A stretch of 64,000 nucleotides of DNA from positions 120,663 to 184,662 of the forward strand of contig CAMDTL010000002.1 in NCBI GenBank assembly GCA_945907735.1. Direction: 5' to 3'. Each line of letters starts with the position of its first letter. The stretch's first letter is position 1. Source of the stretch: Methylotenera oryzisoli. GTDB lineage: Bacteria; Pseudomonadota; Gammaproteobacteria; Burkholderiales; Methylophilaceae. Of the stretch, positions 25,317 through 35,618 are shown piece by piece. The translations under genes were made by a program, and so were the position numbers. A model generated the notes under the pieces. The model was not told the origin of the DNA. It did not search any database and saw only the letters and a program-made list of their open reading frames with translations.

Positions 25317-28300
25317 CAGCTTCGTTTAATCTCAATTCACTTAATCAGCAATTGCAAACTTGCATGCTGGCAGATCGCCACGCCTTGCGTCGAAAATTGC
25401 GTGATGTAATGGATTTGCAGAAGCTTACCGACGAAAATTCAAGCTCAAAAGTGCAACGTTTGTTGGGAGAAATTGCGCAAAAAGTGCATAGCTCACAGCA
25501 AAAATTTTCCGCGCGGCGCGCCAATTTACCTAAGCCAGAATACCCGCTCGAGCTGCCAGTTTCTGCACGACGCGATGAAATTGCCAAAGCCATACAAAAG
25601 AACCAAGTGGTGATTGTCTGCGGCGAAACGGGCAGTGGTAAAACTACGCAATTACCTAAAATTTGTTTAGCGCTTGGTCGTGGCGTTTCAGGGTTAATCG
25701 GCCACACGCAACCACGCCGCATTGCCGCGCGTTCGGTGGCAAGCCGCATCGCGCAAGAGCTGAACTCGCCGCTGGGCGAAGTGGTGGGGTACAAAGTGCG
25801 TTTTAACGACAAACTTTCTGAAAATAGCTACGTTAAATTAATGACAGATGGCATTTTGCTGGCGGAAACGCAGGGCGATAAATTCCTGAATGCTTACGAC
25901 ACTATCATTATTGACGAGGCGCACGAGCGTAGTTTAAATATTGATTTTTTGCTGGGTTATCTCAAACAATTATTACCAAAACGCCCTGATTTAAAAATCA
26001 TCGTGACTTCTGCCACCATAGATGCAGAGCGTTTTTCTAGCCATTTCAATGGTGCACCAGTGATAGAGGTTTCTGGGCGCACTTATCCGGTAGAGATTCG
26101 TTACCGGCCACTAGGCAAAGCAGGTTTTCGTGCCAAGGAAATTGCTGAAGCGGAAAATGCGCAGTTTGATATGGATGATGAAACCATCTTTGGAATTGCA
26201 CGCAAAGCCAAAACGGAAGTGCGTTGGCTGGAAGAGGATGACGAAGAGGAAGTAATCGAAGAAGCCATTTTAGATGCAGCTGATGATTTGTTGCGTCAAG
26301 GTGATGGTGATATTCTGGTGTTTTTGCCTGGCGAGCGCGAGATTCGCGATGTGGCCGAGCACTTACGCAAATACCAAGGGCGTTCTGCCAAGCTCAAACA
26401 CATCGAAGTGCTCCCCCTGTTTGCACGGCTCTCTATCGAAGATCAGCAAAAAATATTCAAAACACATAGCTTGCGCCGTATTGTATTGGCAACCAACGTG
26501 GCGGAAACTTCGCTCACCGTGCCAGGTATCAAGTATGTGATCGATGCCGGCTTGGCGCGGGTGAATCGTTACAGCACACGCGCCAAAGTTGAACAGTTGC
26601 AGATTGAAAAGATTTCGCAAGCGGCTGCCAAGCAGCGCGCAGGCCGTTGTGGACGCGTTTCAAATGGCATTTGCATACGTTTGTACTCAGAGGAAGACTT
26701 TAACGGCAGACCAGCATTTACCGAGCCAGAAATTTTACGCAGCTCGCTTGCTAGCGTGATTTTGCGCATGGCGGCGCTACGGCTGGGTGACATTGAAGAT
26801 TTTCCGTTTATAGAAGCGCCGTCTTCGCGCTTGATTGCCGATGGTTACCAACTCCTACAAGAGTTGGGCGCAGTCAATGCGCAGCGCCAGATTACTGAAA
26901 TTGGTTTGCAGCTTGCTAAATTGCCGCTGGACCCACGCGTAGGCCGCATGATTTTGGCGGCAAAACGTGAAAATTGTTTAGCTGAAATATTAATCATCGC
27001 CAGCGTGTTGAGCATTCAAGATCCGCGCGAAAGGCCGATGGATAAACGCGAAGCGGCGGATAATGCACATTCCAAGTTTGCGGGTGAGGGTTCTGATTTT
27101 ATGAGCCATCTCAAACTTTGGGACTTTTTTGATCACGCGCTTAAAAGCAAAAAATCGAATAAAGACTTGCTCAATCAATGCCATGCAAATTTTCTCTCCT
27201 TTTTGCGTCTGAAAGAGTGGCGTGAGTTGCATGGACAGTTGCGGGAAATTGTTACTGAGATGGAATTCAAACTTAACGAAAAAGAAGCCACTTTTGAACA
27301 AGTCCACAGAGCCCTATTGGCAGGCTTGCTGGGCAATATAGGCTTTAAAGATGGTGATAATGATAGCTATGCAGGTGCGCGTGGCATCCGCTTTTTTGTG
27401 GCGCCAGGTTCTACACTTAAAAAAACACGTCCCAAATGGGTGATTGCGGCTGAGCTGGTGGACACCAGCAAACTTTATGCGCGTTGCGTTGCAAAGATAG
27501 AGCCGGATTGGATAGAGCCGCTTGCGCGTGGTTTAACCGAGAGTCAATATTCTGATCCGCGCTGGGATAGAAAAATGGGTATGGTGCATGCGTGGGAACG
27601 CGTTTCGCTCTATGGTCTCACGATCATTCCCAAGCGCCGCGTGCATTACGGGCCGATTAACCCAAAAGAATCACGCGAAATCTTTATCCGCGAAGCGCTG
27701 GCGAATGGTAATTTTGACACCAAAGCTACTTTTTTTGCTGCAAATGAGTGCTTAATCGCCGAAGTTGAAGAATTGGAGCACAAGGCGCGGCGTCAAGATG
27801 TGTTGGTGGATGAGCATCAATTATTTGCATTTTATGATACGAAAATTCCTGCGGAAATATTTCAAGCGGCGACTTTTGAAAAATGGCGCGAAGGTGCGGA
27901 GAAGCTGAATCATAAGTTGTTATATTTAACGCGCGATGACTTGATGCGTCACGGCGCAGATACGATTACTGCGGTGCAATTTCCCGAGAAAATGCTGCTG
28001 GGCGGCGTTGAGGTTCCGTTGAAATATCGCTTTGAGCCTAGGCATATTTTGGATGGCGTAACGGCAACTGTGCCGTTGGCTTTATTGAATCAACTCGATG
28101 CGACGCCAACAGAATGGCTGGTGCCAGGCATATTGCGTGAGAAACTCACTTATTTAATTAAGGCGCTTCCTAAAACTTTTCGCCGCGTGTGCGTGCCTGT
28201 GCCAGAATTTGTGACTGGGTTTTTGCAGCACGCTGAAAATCAATCTTTGCCGATATTAGAAACTTTAGCTGCTTACGTTCAGCAAAAAACGACGCTTAAA

Positions 28301-29335
28301 CTCAGTAAACAAGACTGGGTTTTAAGCGACATGCCCGCACATCTGTTAATGAATTTTAGTATTGTTGATGATGCAGGGCGCGAGCTGGCAATGGGGCGCG
28401 ATTGGAATTTTCTTAAAAAGCAGCTTGGTTCAGCCGCGCAGCTGACGTTTAGAAATACTTCGCCAGACATTGAAAAAACGGGTTTAAAACAGTGGGATTT
28501 TGGCGATTTGCCACAAACTTTAAGCTTTGAGCGCGATGGCTTAAAAGTAACGGGTTACCCCGCGCTGGCAGACAATATCGACACGGTTTCCGTGCGACTA
28601 TTTGATACAGAAAATGAGGCTGAACAAAATCATCGCCAAGGCGTGTGTCGCTTGATGCGCTTTGAGCTGAAAGAACAGATGAGGCAGCTTGAAAAAGGTT
28701 TGCCGAATTTTAATCTGTATGTGCTCAATTTACGCAATATTATGTCGCCAGACGATTTGCGCGAAGACCTGTTGACTGCGATTGCTAGCCGCGCGTTTAT
28801 TGGCGAGGATGAGTTGCCGCGTAGCAATGCAGATTTTATGAAGCTGAAACAACGCGCCAGAACTAGGCTGCCAGCAGTCTCTGAGGCGATTGCAAGACTA
28901 GCACAAACCATAGCCACGGAGTATCAATTGCTGCTGACTAAGCAAAGCCAAATGCCTGCAACGGTGAATCGTCTTAAAAAAGATGTCGAGCAACAAGTAC
29001 AGTTTTTGGTCTATAAAAATTGTTTTAGCCAAACACCATGGAAGCATTTGCAGCATATTCCACGCTACTTAAAAGCCCTACGGTTACGCATAGAAAAGCA
29101 GCCCGCAAACCCAGAGCGTGATGGAAAAAATGCGGCGAGTGTGGGTATTCTATGGCAAAAATGGCAAGATAAAATTAATCAAATTAATGCCGCTGCAAGC
29201 CTGACCCCAGATGCCTTGCAGGCCTATCGTTGGTTGATTGAGGAGTTGCGAGTTTCACTGTTTGCGCAAGAACTTAAAACGCCGTTTCCTGTCTCGATTA
29301 AGCGGCTGGAGAAATCTTGGCAAGACCTTAATTAG
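25313..29335 (+). CDS. hrpA: ATP-dependent RNA helicase HrpA
   Basis: DEAH-box (RHA-type) RNA helicase; in E. coli HrpA resolves stalled ribosomes and processes mRNA. The 1340 residues carry Walker A GETGSGKTTQLP at about residue 102, motif Ia TQPRRIAARSVA, the DEAH box IIIDEAHERSLN, motif III TSATIDAERFS, motif VI QRAGRCGR, then the HA2/OB region and the long HrpA-specific C-terminal half (DUF3418). The N-terminus LQTCMLADRHALRRKLRD matches the family, but the ATG at 25313 (MAAS) lies in the DNA ligase remnant, so the original start may have been lost and replaced. Confidence 0.95.
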   Translation: MAASFNLNSLNQQLQTCMLADRHALRRKLRDVMDLQKLTDENSSSKVQRLLGEIAQKVHSSQQKFSARRANLPKPEYPLELPVSARRDEIAKAIQKNQVVIVCGETGSGKTTQLPKICLALGRGVSGLIGHTQPRRIAARSVASRIAQELNSPLGEVVGYKVRFNDKLSENSYVKLMTDGILLAETQGDKFLNAYDTIIIDEAHERSLNIDFLLGYLKQLLPKRPDLKIIVTSATIDAERFSSHFNGAPVIEVSGRTYPVEIRYRPLGKAGFRAKEIAEAENAQFDMDDETIFGIARKAKTEVRWLEEDDEEEVIEEAILDAADDLLRQGDGDILVFLPGEREIRDVAEHLRKYQGRSAKLKHIEVLPLFARLSIEDQQKIFKTHSLRRIVLATNVAETSLTVPGIKYVIDAGLARVNRYSTRAKVEQLQIEKISQAAAKQRAGRCGRVSNGICIRLYSEEDFNGRPAFTEPEILRSSLASVILRMAALRLGDIEDFPFIEAPSSRLIADGYQLLQELGAVNAQRQITEIGLQLAKLPLDPRVGRMILAAKRENCLAEILIIASVLSIQDPRERPMDKREAADNAHSKFAGEGSDFMSHLKLWDFFDHALKSKKSNKDLLNQCHANFLSFLRLKEWRELHGQLREIVTEMEFKLNEKEATFEQVHRALLAGLLGNIGFKDGDNDSYAGARGIRFFVAPGSTLKKTRPKWVIAAELVDTSKLYARCVAKIEPDWIEPLARGLTESQYSDPRWDRKMGMVHAWERVSLYGLTIIPKRRVHYGPINPKESREIFIREALANGNFDTKATFFAANECLIAEVEELEHKARRQDVLVDEHQLFAFYDTKIPAEIFQAATFEKWREGAEKLNHKLLYLTRDDLMRHGADTITAVQFPEKMLLGGVEVPLKYRFEPRHILDGVTATVPLALLNQLDATPTEWLVPGILREKLTYLIKALPKTFRRVCVPVPEFVTGFLQHAENQSLPILETLAAYVQQKTTLKLSKQDWVLSDMPAHLLMNFSIVDDAGRELAMGRDWNFLKKQLGSAAQLTFRNTSPDIEKTGLKQWDFGDLPQTLSFERDGLKVTGYPALADNIDTVSVRLFDTENEAEQNHRQGVCRLMRFELKEQMRQLEKGLPNFNLYVLNLRNIMSPDDLREDLLTAIASRAFIGEDELPRSNADFMKLKQRARTRLPAVSEAIARLAQTIATEYQLLLTKQSQMPATVNRLKKDVEQQVQFLVYKNCFSQTPWKHLQHIPRYLKALRLRIEKQPANPERDGKNAASVGILWQKWQDKINQINAAASLTPDALQAYRWLIEELRVSLFAQELKTPFPVSIKRLEKSWQDLN

Positions 29336-30235
29336 ATGCTAATGGCAATTACTCCCACTCAATATCAGGCGTTTGAAACCTTCTTAAAAGCGCCGCGTGG
29401 CGATAAGTTGATTTGCTTTAATATTGGCCGTAACACATTGATTGCATTTGTATTTTCTCTTTTAATTCATGCAGTCATTTTGTTTTTTGTAGTACCAAAA
29501 ATCCAGCTAGAAAAGATTAAAGAACCCACCACGTTTGTGGTGGAATTGGCGCAACCCGAGCAAGCTAAAATTATTACTGAGCCGCTGCCACCCGCACCAA
29601 TACTAGAGCCATTTCCTGAAGAAAAAACTATAGAAAAACCAAAAGTAATCACGCAAAAACCTAGCAAAAATGCTAAACCACCAGTTTTTACTGTGCCAAA
29701 GCTGCTCGCCACCAAAAAATCTACGCCAGCAACCTTGCAGCAATCTGCAGAAAAACCTAAAGAGATTGATATGTTGGCGTATGTAAACGTGCAGCGTGCC
29801 AAGCGCAACCAAGCTGAATCTGCGGCTGCAAAAATAAATGCTGAGGCGGCTAAGCGCGAGATTGCTCCAAGTGAAGAAGAAAAACGAGACGCTAAAATAA
29901 AAAACAATTTTCAAAATGGCACCAATGGTGTTTTTGAAATTACACGTTTGGAATCACAAAGTGCAGGCTTTACATTTTTAGGCTGGACCAGCCACTTAAG
30001 CAATGCGCGGCGCGAGTTTTTTGAGGTAGAAGCGCCACCTGGACAAGATGTGCGTTTGCTAATGATTCGCCGCATGATTGCCTTGATTCGCGTACATTAC
30101 CAAGGCGATTTCGATTGGGAGTCGCATCGGTTGGGGCGCACCATTGTGCAATCGGCACGGGTGGAAGATAGCGCCGAATTGGAAGAATTTTTAATGATGG
30201 AATTTTTTGGCGCGAACTATAAAACTGCTCTTTAA
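29336..30235 (+). CDS. TonB-like membrane-anchored protein of unknown function
   Basis: A 299-residue protein with a short cytoplasmic N-terminus, one membrane segment (about residues 32-52, [18 protein letters not shown]), then a Pro/Lys/Glu-rich periplasmic stretch (about 60-130) as in TonB, an Ala/Glu-rich helical region (150-190), and a C-terminal domain with [20 protein letters not shown]. The C-terminal domain does not match the TonB fold that I know; it resembles hypothetical betaproteobacterial proteins. No ExbBD genes are nearby. The start is ATG 29336 or ATG 29342, directly after the hrpA stop. Its end overlaps the convergent G3E GTPase by 4 bases. Confidence 0.7.
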   Translation: MLMAITPTQYQAFETFLKAPRGDKLICFNIGRNTLIAFVFSLLIHAVILFFVVPKIQLEKIKEPTTFVVELAQPEQAKIITEPLPPAPILEPFPEEKTIEKPKVITQKPSKNAKPPVFTVPKLLATKKSTPATLQQSAEKPKEIDMLAYVNVQRAKRNQAESAAAKINAEAAKREIAPSEEEKRDAKIKNNFQNGTNGVFEITRLESQSAGFTFLGWTSHLSNARREFFEVEAPPGQDVRLLMIRRMIALIRVHYQGDFDWESHRLGRTIVQSARVEDSAELEEFLMMEFFGANYKTAL

Positions 30236-31233
30236 ACTTGCATCAGCATTTTTCTAACTGCAGCTTCATCCAACTCTCTGCCAATAATGACGATGCGATT
30301 TTCGGGTATGTCTTCCGTCCAGCCTTCCAATAATGTGGGTGGATAGGGCGTAAAATGTACCGCGTGAATCGCCAAAGGAGCAGGCTGGTCAGCGGCATGA
30401 ATAATGCCTTTCAGGCGCAATAGGTTAGCTCCATGTGTTTGGCAAAGCTTCAAAATAACGGGTTTTAAAGCGCGCCAATTAAGAGGGCAGGGCAGGGTGA
30501 CGGTAAAGCTGGCGATTTCATCATGTTGATTTTTTAGCATGGACTTAGGGTTAAGCGGCGCGCGCAACCAGCGTTGCGGCTCGGCGCGTTTGCCAGTGGG
30601 GTCGAACAAACCAATATCGATAATAAAATCGGGTTCAATCTGGCCAGATTGAACCTTATGCTGTGTTGCGCCAGGGTTGATTGTAATCAGTTTTTCTTTT
30701 AAGTCAGATAATTGTTCCGCTGTTGTTAAATCCGTTTTAGTGAGTAGCAACACATCGGCTACTGCCGCCTGTTTGCGGGCTTCCGCATGATTTCCGAGCT
30801 GCTGCAAACCGTATTCACTGTCAATGGTGACGACAACCGCATCAAGCCTAAATACACTTTCAATCACGGGTTCGTTCAACAAATTAGCCAAAATCGGCCC
30901 AGGATCGGCCATGCCTGTGGTTTCGATGATAATACGGTTAAATTGTGGAATGGCTTGCAATGCGCGTTTAAAGAATAAATCACGCATGGTGTCAGCCAGC
31001 TCGTTTTTCAGCGTGCAACACACGCAGCCGCTGCTTAATAATACGGTGTTATCGGCAATCTGTTCGCTATCGACTTGGGTGGCCAAAATGTGGTCTAACC
31101 CGGTTGTGCCAATCTCGTTGATGATGACGGCGCTATCTTTCATTTGCGAGTTTGCCAGCAAATGATTCAGTAGCGTAGTCTTGCCGCTACCTAAAAAACC
31201 AGTGAGTAGCGTAACGGGTATTCGTTTATCCAT
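30232..31233 (-). CDS. G3E-family (CobW/YjiA-like) metal-binding GTPase
   Basis: Cytoplasmic GTPase of the COG0523 type, which delivers or senses metals. It has Walker [14 protein letters not shown] at residues 11-23, the metal-binding SSGCVCCTL (CXCC) at about 67-75, the switch region [11 protein letters not shown], the TKTDL guanine motif, and the C-terminal CobW_C domain with the RLKGIIH segment. At 333 residues the length is normal. The client metal cannot be told. There is no cobalamin gene nearby, so YjiA-like zinc or general metallochaperone roles are more likely than CobW proper. Confidence 0.9.
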   Translation of the reverse strand: MDKRIPVTLLTGFLGSGKTTLLNHLLANSQMKDSAVIINEIGTTGLDHILATQVDSEQIADNTVLLSSGCVCCTLKNELADTMRDLFFKRALQAIPQFNRIIIETTGMADPGPILANLLNEPVIESVFRLDAVVVTIDSEYGLQQLGNHAEARKQAAVADVLLLTKTDLTTAEQLSDLKEKLITINPGATQHKVQSGQIEPDFIIDIGLFDPTGKRAEPQRWLRAPLNPKSMLKNQHDEIASFTVTLPCPLNWRALKPVILKLCQTHGANLLRLKGIIHAADQPAPLAIHAVHFTPYPPTLLEGWTEDIPENRIVIIGRELDEAAVRKMLMQV

Positions 31234-31281
31234 CGCGGTATTTTAACAGAGGCGCGCGCAAAGCCATGTAAAATAGCAGCT

Positions 31282-33156
31282 ATGAATATTTTTTACGAAG
31301 AAGAAGGCCAATTTAAAGTGGCAACGGTGATGACCGAAAACGCGGGTTCGCTACAGGTGGAGTCTGCCAGCGGTAAACGCAGCAAAATTAAGGCGGCCAA
31401 TGTGCTGTTACGGTTTGAACCTGCGATGCAAGGCTTTATGGATGCGGCTTCTGGAGAAGCGGAAAAATTAGACGTAGAGTTTTTATGGGAATGTTGTGGT
31501 GAACCAGAGTTTGGTTTCGAGGATTTGGCCGCAGAATATTTTGGTAAAAAGCCCAGCTCGGTTGAGGCGGCAGCAACGGCGATTAAGCTACACAGCGCAC
31601 CAATTTATTTTTATCGCAAAGGTAAAGGCCGCTATAAAGCGGCGCCTGCGGAGACTTTAAAACTCGCGCTTGCCGCAGTGGATCGCAAAAAACTGCAAGC
31701 CGAGCAAATGGCGGTTTGGGTGCAGCAGCTCAATAATAAGGCTTTGCCAGAAGGCCTTATTAATAAGGCAGACAGCCTTGTTTATAACCCTGATAAAAAC
31801 TCGCTTGAATGGAAAGCGATAGACGAAGCGGTGCAAACTTCTGGCAGACTAGCGCTGACAGTGATGCATGATTGTGGGCTGATTCACAATGCCCATGACT
31901 ACCATTTAGGGGCGTTTTTGCGCGAAATGTTTAGCGATGGCATTGAGTTCCCGCCTTACGATTTACCTGATGTGCCTAACGATTTGCCGTTGGCAAATGT
32001 TGCCTGCTTTAGTATTGATGATGCCACCACCACTGAGATTGACGATGCGTTTAGCTTGGAAACTTTGCCCAATGGCAATACGCGCGTAGGTATTCATATC
32101 GCCGCGCCAGCATTGAGTGTGCAGCCAGAAACGTCGTTAGATGCCATCATGCTGCAACGGCTTTCTACCGTGTATATGCCAGGCAATAAAATCACCATGT
32201 TGCCAGAAAATGTAGTGAAACCATTTAGCTTGGATGCTGGTGAAACCAAGTCTGCCTTGAGTTTGTATGTTGAATTATCGCCCCAATTTGAAGTGATTAC
32301 GACTGAAACGAAACTCGAAAAAATCAAAGTGGCGGATAACCTGCGTCACGATGAATTAGAGCCATTTTTTAACGAGACAACATTGGAAGCAGACAGCGGG
32401 CACGCTTACTGGGCACGGCTTAAGTTGTTATTTGAGTTTGCGGAAAGTTTAGAAAAGGCGCGAGGTAAGCACAACCCGAATCGTGCGCCGCAAATGGATT
32501 ACAATTTTTACGTGACGGAGGGTCTCGTCAAAATCGTCGCACGTGAGCGTGGCAGCCCCATGGATAAGCTAGTCGCTGAGTTGATGATTTACGCGAATAG
32601 TCACTGGGGCGGGCTGCTGAAAGCAGCCAATATTGCGGGTATTTATCGCGCGCAAACGGGTGGTAAAGTGTTTATGACGCATGTCGCAGAGCCGCATCAG
32701 GGATTGGGCGTAGCGCAATATGCCTGGTGCACTTCACCTTTAAGGAGAGCGGTCGATTTAGTCAATCAACGTCAGTTAATTGCGATGTTGAATCAACAAG
32801 CCGCGCCTTATAACGTAGCGAATGGTAAGTTGAATGTCATTATTCGCAACTTTGACCAAACTTATAATGCTTATAGCGAATTTCAAACCCGTATGGAGCG
32901 TTACTGGTGCTTGCAATATTTGATGCAAGAACAACTGACGGAAGTGACCGCAACGGTTTGGCGTGATAATTTGGTGCGTATTGACGGTATGTTTTATATT
33001 ACCAAAGTGCCTAGCTTGCCCGAGTTAAAAGTTGGCACAAAAGTATTATTAGAAATAAAACACATTGATACTTTGTTGATGGAATTAAACTGTAAATTTA
33101 AGGGTGTGATTGAATTTGCACCAGTCGAAATTATTGAAGAAGATGTTGAAGTTTAG
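31282..33156 (+). CDS. RNB-domain (RNase II/R-like) exoribonuclease
   Basis: Predicted 3'-5' exoribonuclease of 624 residues. The N-terminus lacks the canonical cold-shock pair and carries a divergent winged-helix-like region (about 1-200). The RNB catalytic domain starts near residue 235, with the metal-binding aspartates in CFSIDDATTTEIDDAFSLE, followed by VGIHIAAP, MLPENVVKPFSLDAGETKSA, and the late SPLRRAVDLVNQRQL. It ends with a short S1-like region. It matches the shorter betaproteobacterial RNB proteins rather than E. coli Rnb or Rnr exactly, so no symbol is given. Divergent from the G3E GTPase; the next gene begins 6 bases after its stop. Confidence 0.9.
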   Translation: MNIFYEEEGQFKVATVMTENAGSLQVESASGKRSKIKAANVLLRFEPAMQGFMDAASGEAEKLDVEFLWECCGEPEFGFEDLAAEYFGKKPSSVEAAATAIKLHSAPIYFYRKGKGRYKAAPAETLKLALAAVDRKKLQAEQMAVWVQQLNNKALPEGLINKADSLVYNPDKNSLEWKAIDEAVQTSGRLALTVMHDCGLIHNAHDYHLGAFLREMFSDGIEFPPYDLPDVPNDLPLANVACFSIDDATTTEIDDAFSLETLPNGNTRVGIHIAAPALSVQPETSLDAIMLQRLSTVYMPGNKITMLPENVVKPFSLDAGETKSALSLYVELSPQFEVITTETKLEKIKVADNLRHDELEPFFNETTLEADSGHAYWARLKLLFEFAESLEKARGKHNPNRAPQMDYNFYVTEGLVKIVARERGSPMDKLVAELMIYANSHWGGLLKAANIAGIYRAQTGGKVFMTHVAEPHQGLGVAQYAWCTSPLRRAVDLVNQRQLIAMLNQQAAPYNVANGKLNVIIRNFDQTYNAYSEFQTRMERYWCLQYLMQEQLTEVTATVWRDNLVRIDGMFYITKVPSLPELKVGTKVLLEIKHIDTLLMELNCKFKGVIEFAPVEIIEEDVEV

Positions 33157-33162
33157 TTAATC

Positions 33163-33978
33163 ATGTTCAACTTCAATCGAAAAATACATAAAAGTGTGGC
33201 CGATGGCAACATCGTCGAAGTGATTGAAGTCGATGGCGTGCGCTCACTGTATTTGGGATCGGTGACCATACAAAGCAGTATGCGCGCCAAAACGCCATTT
33301 GCGTTAGAGTTGGCCTATTCGCGCGGCATGATGTGTTTTTTGTTGTTTACAAAAACTGCCAAGCATGTGCTGAGTATTGGTTTGGGTGGCGGTTCAGTGC
33401 CAAAATTTATGCATGCATTTTGTCCGGAAATCACCCAAACGGTGGTAGAAATTAATCCGCAGATTATCAGTACTGCACGCAGCCATTTTTTGGTGCCAGC
33501 TAACGATAGTAAGCTGGATGTTATTGAAGGCGATGGGTTGGTATATTTATCCAGCAACCCAAATAGCGCAGATGTACTGATGATAGATGCGTTTGACAGT
33601 GCGGGGATTCCGTCTGATTTTTGTAGCCAAGATTTTTTTGATTGCTGTGAAGCGGGCTTAAGTTATGACGGTATTTTTGTGATTAACTTGTGGGGTAGTG
33701 ACAAAAATTTTGATATTTACTTGTGCCGCATTGAACAAAGTTTTGACGATAAGGTATTGATACTGCCAACAGGTAAGCCTGGCAATATTGTCGTATTTGG
33801 TTTTAAAGCGGGTTTTAAAACAGCGCCTGAAATTTCTAGTATCAAGCTGCACGAACGTGCCAAAGCACTAGAAGCAAAATTTGAGAAGCCGCATTATGTC
33901 GAATTTTTAAGTTTTTTAGAAAAACTGTGCGAACATAACCCGCACAATAATAAGCAGTTTTTTATGGATAAGAGATAA
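33163..33978 (+). CDS. Spermidine-synthase-like protein
   Basis: A 271-residue protein of the polyamine aminopropyltransferase fold. Conserved pieces are RSLYLGSVTIQSSM, the nucleotide-binding SIGLGGGSVPKFMHAFCPE, VVEINPQIISTAR, and DVLMIDAFDSAGIP at the catalytic Asp position. The gatekeeping residues for putrescine are not clearly conserved, so it may be one of the orphan fused or unfused spermidine-synthase-like methyl/aminopropyl transferases. It is packed between the RNB nuclease (6 bases) and the RlmL-like gene (1 base), an RNA-related cluster. Confidence 0.8.
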   Translation: MFNFNRKIHKSVADGNIVEVIEVDGVRSLYLGSVTIQSSMRAKTPFALELAYSRGMMCFLLFTKTAKHVLSIGLGGGSVPKFMHAFCPEITQTVVEINPQIISTARSHFLVPANDSKLDVIEGDGLVYLSSNPNSADVLMIDAFDSAGIPSDFCSQDFFDCCEAGLSYDGIFVINLWGSDKNFDIYLCRIEQSFDDKVLILPTGKPGNIVVFGFKAGFKTAPEISSIKLHERAKALEAKFEKPHYVEFLSFLEKLCEHNPHNNKQFFMDKR

Positions 33979-33979
33979 T

Positions 33980-35122
33980 ATGATGAGCCAATATTTTGCA
34001 ACTTGCCCGCGTGGTTTAGAGGCGCTGCTGGCCAATGAAATTAAAATGGCAGGGGCGAAAGACATTAAGCCCACCGATGGTGGCGTGGCGTTTGCAGGCG
34101 AGTTGGCGGTATGTTACAGCGCCAATTTGCATTCGCGTATTGCCACCCGAATTCTGATGCAAGTCGGGCAGGGGAGATACGCGACTGAAGACGATTTATA
34201 CCAAGCGGCGTATAAAATAAACTGGCCGAATTGGTTTGATGTTAAGCATGACTTTATGGTGAAAGTGACCGGCGTAAAATGTCCGCTTAAAAGCTTGGAG
34301 TTCGCTACTTTGCGAATAAAAGACGCGGTGTGCGACAAATTCAGGCAAGTGGTTGATTCACGTCCTTACATCGATACCAAAACACCGGCAGTGCGTATTC
34401 ATGCTTATTTAACCGCAGAAAACTATCAGTTTTATGTGGATACCTCTGGTGATGCGCTCTATATGCGCGGCAACCGAAAAGCTAGTATAGAAGCGCCTTT
34501 GCGTGAGAATCTAGCCGCTGGTATTTTGCAACTAAGTGGTTGGCAAGTTGGGCAGCCATTGCTAGACCCGATGTGTGGTAGCGGCACATTTTTGTTAGAG
34601 GCTGCTATGATGGCGCTGCATATTGCACCAGGCCTGCATCGAAATTTTGGCTTTGAAAAACTGAAAAATTACGAGAGCGACACTTGGAAGAAAATTAAAA
34701 ATACCGCATTAAGAAATGTTAAGCCTGTCAGTTTTCAAAAACTGTATGGTAGCGATGTAGATTTGCGTGCAGTGCGTGTGGCACGCCAAAACTTAAGTGA
34801 GGCGGGGCTGTTAGAAGCCGTGCAATTAACACAAGTGGATATCACCGCAGTGATTCCACCCGCTGACAGTGGTGTGCTGATTGCCAATCCGCCCTACGGC
34901 GTGCGCATAGGTGAAGACGAAGAGCTGGCGTTGCTATACCCAAAAATGGGTGAGGCGCTAAAACGCAAATTTTCTGGTTGGAACACTTATTTTTTAACCA
35001 ACGACATGCGTTTGCCGAAGTTGATGCGGCTTACGCCTAGCAAGCGCACCCCGTTGTTTAACGGGCCGTTAGAGTGCCGATTGTTCGAGATTAAAATGGT
35101 GGCCGGAAGTAATAGAAAATAG
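33980..35122 (+). CDS. THUMP-domain 23S rRNA methyltransferase, RlmL-like
   Basis: SAM-dependent RNA guanine-N2 methyltransferase; by homology to the N-terminal half of E. coli RlmKL it would make m2G2445 in 23S rRNA. The 380 residues hold a ferredoxin-like plus THUMP RNA-binding region (about 1-160), then the methylase fold with LLDPMCGSGTFLLEAAMM at about residue 195 and the catalytic NPPYGVRIGE near 312. It lacks the RlmK half, so m7G2069 would need another enzyme. Starts with ATG-ATG one base after the preceding stop. Confidence 0.9.
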   Translation: MMSQYFATCPRGLEALLANEIKMAGAKDIKPTDGGVAFAGELAVCYSANLHSRIATRILMQVGQGRYATEDDLYQAAYKINWPNWFDVKHDFMVKVTGVKCPLKSLEFATLRIKDAVCDKFRQVVDSRPYIDTKTPAVRIHAYLTAENYQFYVDTSGDALYMRGNRKASIEAPLRENLAAGILQLSGWQVGQPLLDPMCGSGTFLLEAAMMALHIAPGLHRNFGFEKLKNYESDTWKKIKNTALRNVKPVSFQKLYGSDVDLRAVRVARQNLSEAGLLEAVQLTQVDITAVIPPADSGVLIANPPYGVRIGEDEELALLYPKMGEALKRKFSGWNTYFLTNDMRLPKLMRLTPSKRTPLFNGPLECRLFEIKMVAGSNRK

Positions 35123-35144
35123 CGTAATCGTAAGGAGAAATAAA

Positions 35145-35504
35145 ATGGCTGATTCTTTGCAGGATTTACGTGTGCGTGTGAATCAATTTGTGGCTGAACG
35201 TGATTGGGCACAGTTTCACACGCCGAAAAATTTGGCGATGGCGATGATTGTGGAAGCGGCGGAATTGGTCGAACAATTTCAATGGGATACGCCACCAGAA
35301 AGTCAACATTTATCGCCAGAAAAACGCGCGGCCGTGGCGCATGAGCTAGCAGATACGTTTGTGTATTTACTCAGAATTGCCGAAGTGCTCGAGATTGACT
35401 TGATTGAAGCGACCAATCAAAAAATTGACCTGAATGCGCTCAAATATCCAGTAGAAAAAGCTAAAGGTAGTAATGCCAAGTATACAAAATATAGGCATAC
35501 GTAG
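35145..35504 (+). CDS. MazG-like nucleotide pyrophosphohydrolase (dCTPase type)
   Basis: Small all-alpha NTP pyrophosphatase of 119 residues, of the RS21-C6/dCTPase group that removes non-canonical or excess dNTPs. The Mg-binding EXXE...EXXD pattern is seen in VEAAELVEQFQW and later HELADTFVYLLRIAE; TPKNLAMAMIVEAAELVE is characteristic. AAGGAGA precedes the ATG. It ends a tight RNA-modification cluster and is convergent with tpx; a 37-nt hairpin repeat lies between them. Confidence 0.9.
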   Translation: MADSLQDLRVRVNQFVAERDWAQFHTPKNLAMAMIVEAAELVEQFQWDTPPESQHLSPEKRAAVAHELADTFVYLLRIAEVLEIDLIEATNQKIDLNALKYPVEKAKGSNAKYTKYRHT

Positions 35505-35537
35505 TAAGGCTAATAAATAAGCGCGAGCTAAAAATAA

Positions 35538-35574
35538 TGCCCTGCAAGTCTTGTGGGTATTGGCTTACAAGGCA
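35538..35574 (+). repeat. 37-nt hairpin repeat, copy 2
   Basis: Between the convergent MazG-like and tpx genes. TGCCCTGCAAG and CTTACAAGGCA pair with two wobble positions (G-U when read on the minus strand). 28 of 37 positions match copy 1, and both are followed by a TCT-R-TTTT tail. Probably ends transcription here. Confidence 0.75.
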
Positions 35575-35618
35575 TCTGTTTTAATGTATGGTTTAAATGT
35601 GCTGTACTAAAGCTAAAT

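Noticed and set aside
29467..29907. 146-codon frame opposite the TonB-like gene
   Set aside because: Shadow of the Pro/Lys/Ala-rich plus-strand protein; Ser/Ala/Gly-rich translation with no domain.
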